A stretch of 34,045 bases of DNA from Syntrophomonadaceae bacterium (GTDB lineage Bacteria > Bacillota > Dethiobacteria > DTU022). The stretch is taken from NCBI GenBank assembly GCA_007131435.1, contig SLQM01000188.1, forward strand, positions 1 to 34,045, given 5' to 3'. Shown here piece by piece: positions 32,905 through 34,045 of the stretch (position 1 is its first letter; every line of letters begins with the position of its first letter). Both the position numbers and the translations under genes were made by a program. The notes under the pieces were generated by a model. The model was not told the DNA's origin, ran no database searches, and saw only the letters and a list, made by a program, of their open reading frames with translations.

Positions 32905-32933
32905 TTGCCTTAATTAGATCTTCGTAATATAAT
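32905..32933 (+). promoter_or_regulatory. Ferritin promoter
   Basis: TTGCCT (32905-32910), 17-bp spacer, TATAAT (32928-32933), 59 bp before the start. The start has AAGGAGGAAG immediately upstream. Confidence 0.72.
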
Positions 32934-32992
32934 TATATACAGTTATGCGTAAATCATGTTTCCTGATCTTTATTGAAGGAGGAAGAAACTAA

Positions 32993-33499
32993 ATGTTATC
33001 TAAAAAGTTATTAACCAAACTGAATGAACAGATTACCCATGAATTTTTTTCGGCTCACTATTACCTGGCTATGGCCGCCTATTTTAAGAAGGAAGACCTT
33101 GATGGTTTTGCCAACTTCTTCGAGGTACAGGCCGAAGAAGAACGCTTTCATGCCATGAAATTTTTTAACTTTATTTATGACCAGGGTGAAGAAGCAGTAA
33201 TAACCGGCTTTAAAGATCCCAAGCGCGATTTCGAATCAGCCGAAGAAATTTTCGGCCTGGCCCTGGAGCATGAAAAGCTGGTCAGCAGCCTGATCAATGA
33301 GCTGATGAGTATTGCCCAGGAAGAACAGCACTACCCCAGCATCAGCTTTTTGCAGTGGTTCATTGATGAACAGGTGGAAGAAGAAGCAGGCATGAGCAAG
33401 CTTTTAAGCACAGTTAAACGGGTAGGAGAGAAGGGCCACGGCATCTTAATGCTTGACAGGGAACTGGCAGCCCGGACTTTTACCCCCGAAAGTGAATAA
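32993..33499 (+). CDS. Ferritin (non-heme, FtnA-like)
   Basis: 168 residues, normal for bacterial ferritin. The ferroxidase residues are visible: Glu17 (NEQITHEFFSAHYYL), the Glu50-x-x-His53 pair (EEERFHAMKFF), Glu94 (ALEHEKLVSSL) and the Gln/Glu around residue 127-131 (DEQVEEEAGM). Ferritin oxidises Fe(II) and stores iron as mineral in a 24-subunit shell in the cytoplasm. ATG 32993 follows AAGGAGGAAG. It has its own promoter and terminator, so it is monocistronic. Together with rubrerythrin and rubredoxin in this window it points to oxygen and iron stress handling in an anaerobe. Confidence 0.96.
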   Translation: MLSKKLLTKLNEQITHEFFSAHYYLAMAAYFKKEDLDGFANFFEVQAEEERFHAMKFFNFIYDQGEEAVITGFKDPKRDFESAEEIFGLALEHEKLVSSLINELMSIAQEEQHYPSISFLQWFIDEQVEEEAGMSKLLSTVKRVGEKGHGILMLDRELAARTFTPESE

Positions 33500-33521
33500 T
33501 CCTTAATCATTCGCATAGCAT

Positions 33522-33546
33522 AAGCCCGTCTGAAAATGACGGGCTT
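33522..33546. terminator. Terminator after ferritin
   Basis: 9-bp stem AAGCCCGTC/GACGGGCTT with a 7-nt loop, 22 bp after the ferritin stop. A second run of T's follows at a few bases (GGCTTT). Confidence 0.75.
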
Positions 33547-33612
33547 GGCTTTAAAATACAATATTCTAGCCTAATATAAATGTTAGCCGTACCGGCAGGC
33601 GAAAGGTAAATA

Positions 33613-34045
33613 TTACTCAACCAGCAAAATAGCGTAACGATTCATTTCTTCATCGTAGCTGCGCAATACTTTAATCGGGTAACCAACGCTGCGCACGGTA
33701 CTGAAAAGATCAACAGCCAGAGATTCCGGGCCGGGACGGGCATCATCCTTATTTATGCAGGTAGTCCTTTCTCCCGTACAGGTAGAACAAAGGCGGCACT
33801 CATCCATAAAGAGCATAAAGGCTTTGTGGTAACCGGACAGGAAAACCTCCCTCTCAAGCTTTACCAGTTCCTTGCTCAGCTCCCTGCTCCAAAGAACCCG
33901 GTCTTCAGGACGTTCTACAGTTTTCTCGAAGCGGAAGATAACCGCGTCAGTGTATTCGGAGAAAAAAGCCCGGCACTCTTCAACAGAAGGGACCTGCGGA
34001 GGACAGGTTCCTTTTTTACCGAAACTACTGCATCCAAAGGTGCAT
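33613..34045 (-). CDS. DUF2284-like metal-binding protein (partial, N-terminus off the right edge)
   Basis: The last 144 codons are in the window. The visible Cys pattern is CTFGCSSFGKKGTCPP at the edge, then a helical part (EECRAFFSEYTDAVIFRFE), and DECRLCSTCTGERTTC followed by a strand-rich end (SVGYPIKVLRSY). Nine Cys in this part and the order 'C-x-x-x-C..CPP..C-x-x-C-x-x-C' match DUF2284, proteins thought to bind Fe-S clusters or other metals in anaerobes; function unknown. The start is outside the window, so the N-terminal Cys motif cannot be checked. It faces the ferritin gene across a terminator. Confidence 0.75.
   Translation of the reverse strand, partial: CTFGCSSFGKKGTCPPQVPSVEECRAFFSEYTDAVIFRFEKTVERPEDRVLWSRELSKELVKLEREVFLSGYHKAFMLFMDECRLCSTCTGERTTCINKDDARPGPESLAVDLFSTVRSVGYPIKVLRSYDEEMNRYAILLVE

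Noticed and set aside
7-34000. CRISPR arrays, tRNA genes, insertion sequences and phage genes
   Set aside because: I looked for regular repeats with spacers, cloverleaf-like segments with CCA ends and transposase motifs and found none that hold up.

Overview
The window looks like chromosomal DNA of a strictly anaerobic, low-to-mid GC Firmicute of the class Clostridia. The signs are strong AGGAGG-type ribosome sites with frequent TTG and GTG starts, sigma-A promoters, oxygen-defence proteins (rubrerythrin, rubredoxin, ferritin), an NADH-linked formate dehydrogenase of the kind found in syntrophic or acetogenic clostridia, and selenocysteine use. I cannot name the species. No tRNA, rRNA, CRISPR array, intact insertion sequence or phage gene was seen.

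Layout. 1-2350: a minus-strand sulfur operon, NifS-like protein > IscU > TusA > DsrE (the last cut by the window edge), behind a TTGACA-17-TATAAT promoter whose -10 lies inside a 17-bp palindrome. The NifS-like protein keeps its active-site Cys but has lost the PLP-binding Lys and other cofactor and substrate residues. 2517-6878: rubrerythrin, a large lamin-tail/CotH surface protein, a short rubredoxin, and a HesB/IscA-like selenoprotein hidden by an in-frame UGA. 6978-14933: an M14-type peptidase, glycerate kinase, a lipoprotein with an internal duplication, a DUF401 permease, a TraB/PrgY protein, a YibE/F membrane protein and a CAP-domain protein. 15130-18064: an operon of a DUF5058 membrane protein, a second membrane protein and an M20 peptidase, perhaps peptide uptake plus hydrolysis. 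18285-25840: a HIT protein overlapping tail-to-tail with a DUF255 protein, a dCache-GGDEF-HD-GYP protein, a ZIP metal transporter, an orphan signal-peptide stub, an SDH-type membrane proteinase and a rhomboid protease. 26135-27382: an AbrB-type permease.

27442-32651 is a minus-strand operon: NuoE-like > a 59-residue protein with 8 Cys > NuoF-like > formate dehydrogenase catalytic subunit. The last is one 890-residue selenoprotein (Sec347, UGA at 29074-29076) with a SECIS hairpin carrying a GGUCU loop. Together they should form a soluble NAD(H)-coupled formate dehydrogenase. The window closes with a ferritin gene and a partial DUF2284 gene.

The best leads are the degenerate NifS with IscU-TusA-DsrE, the hidden HesB-like selenoprotein, and the small Cys-rich protein inside the formate dehydrogenase operon. 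The two selenoprotein calls support each other, since both need the Sec machinery, which must lie outside this window.
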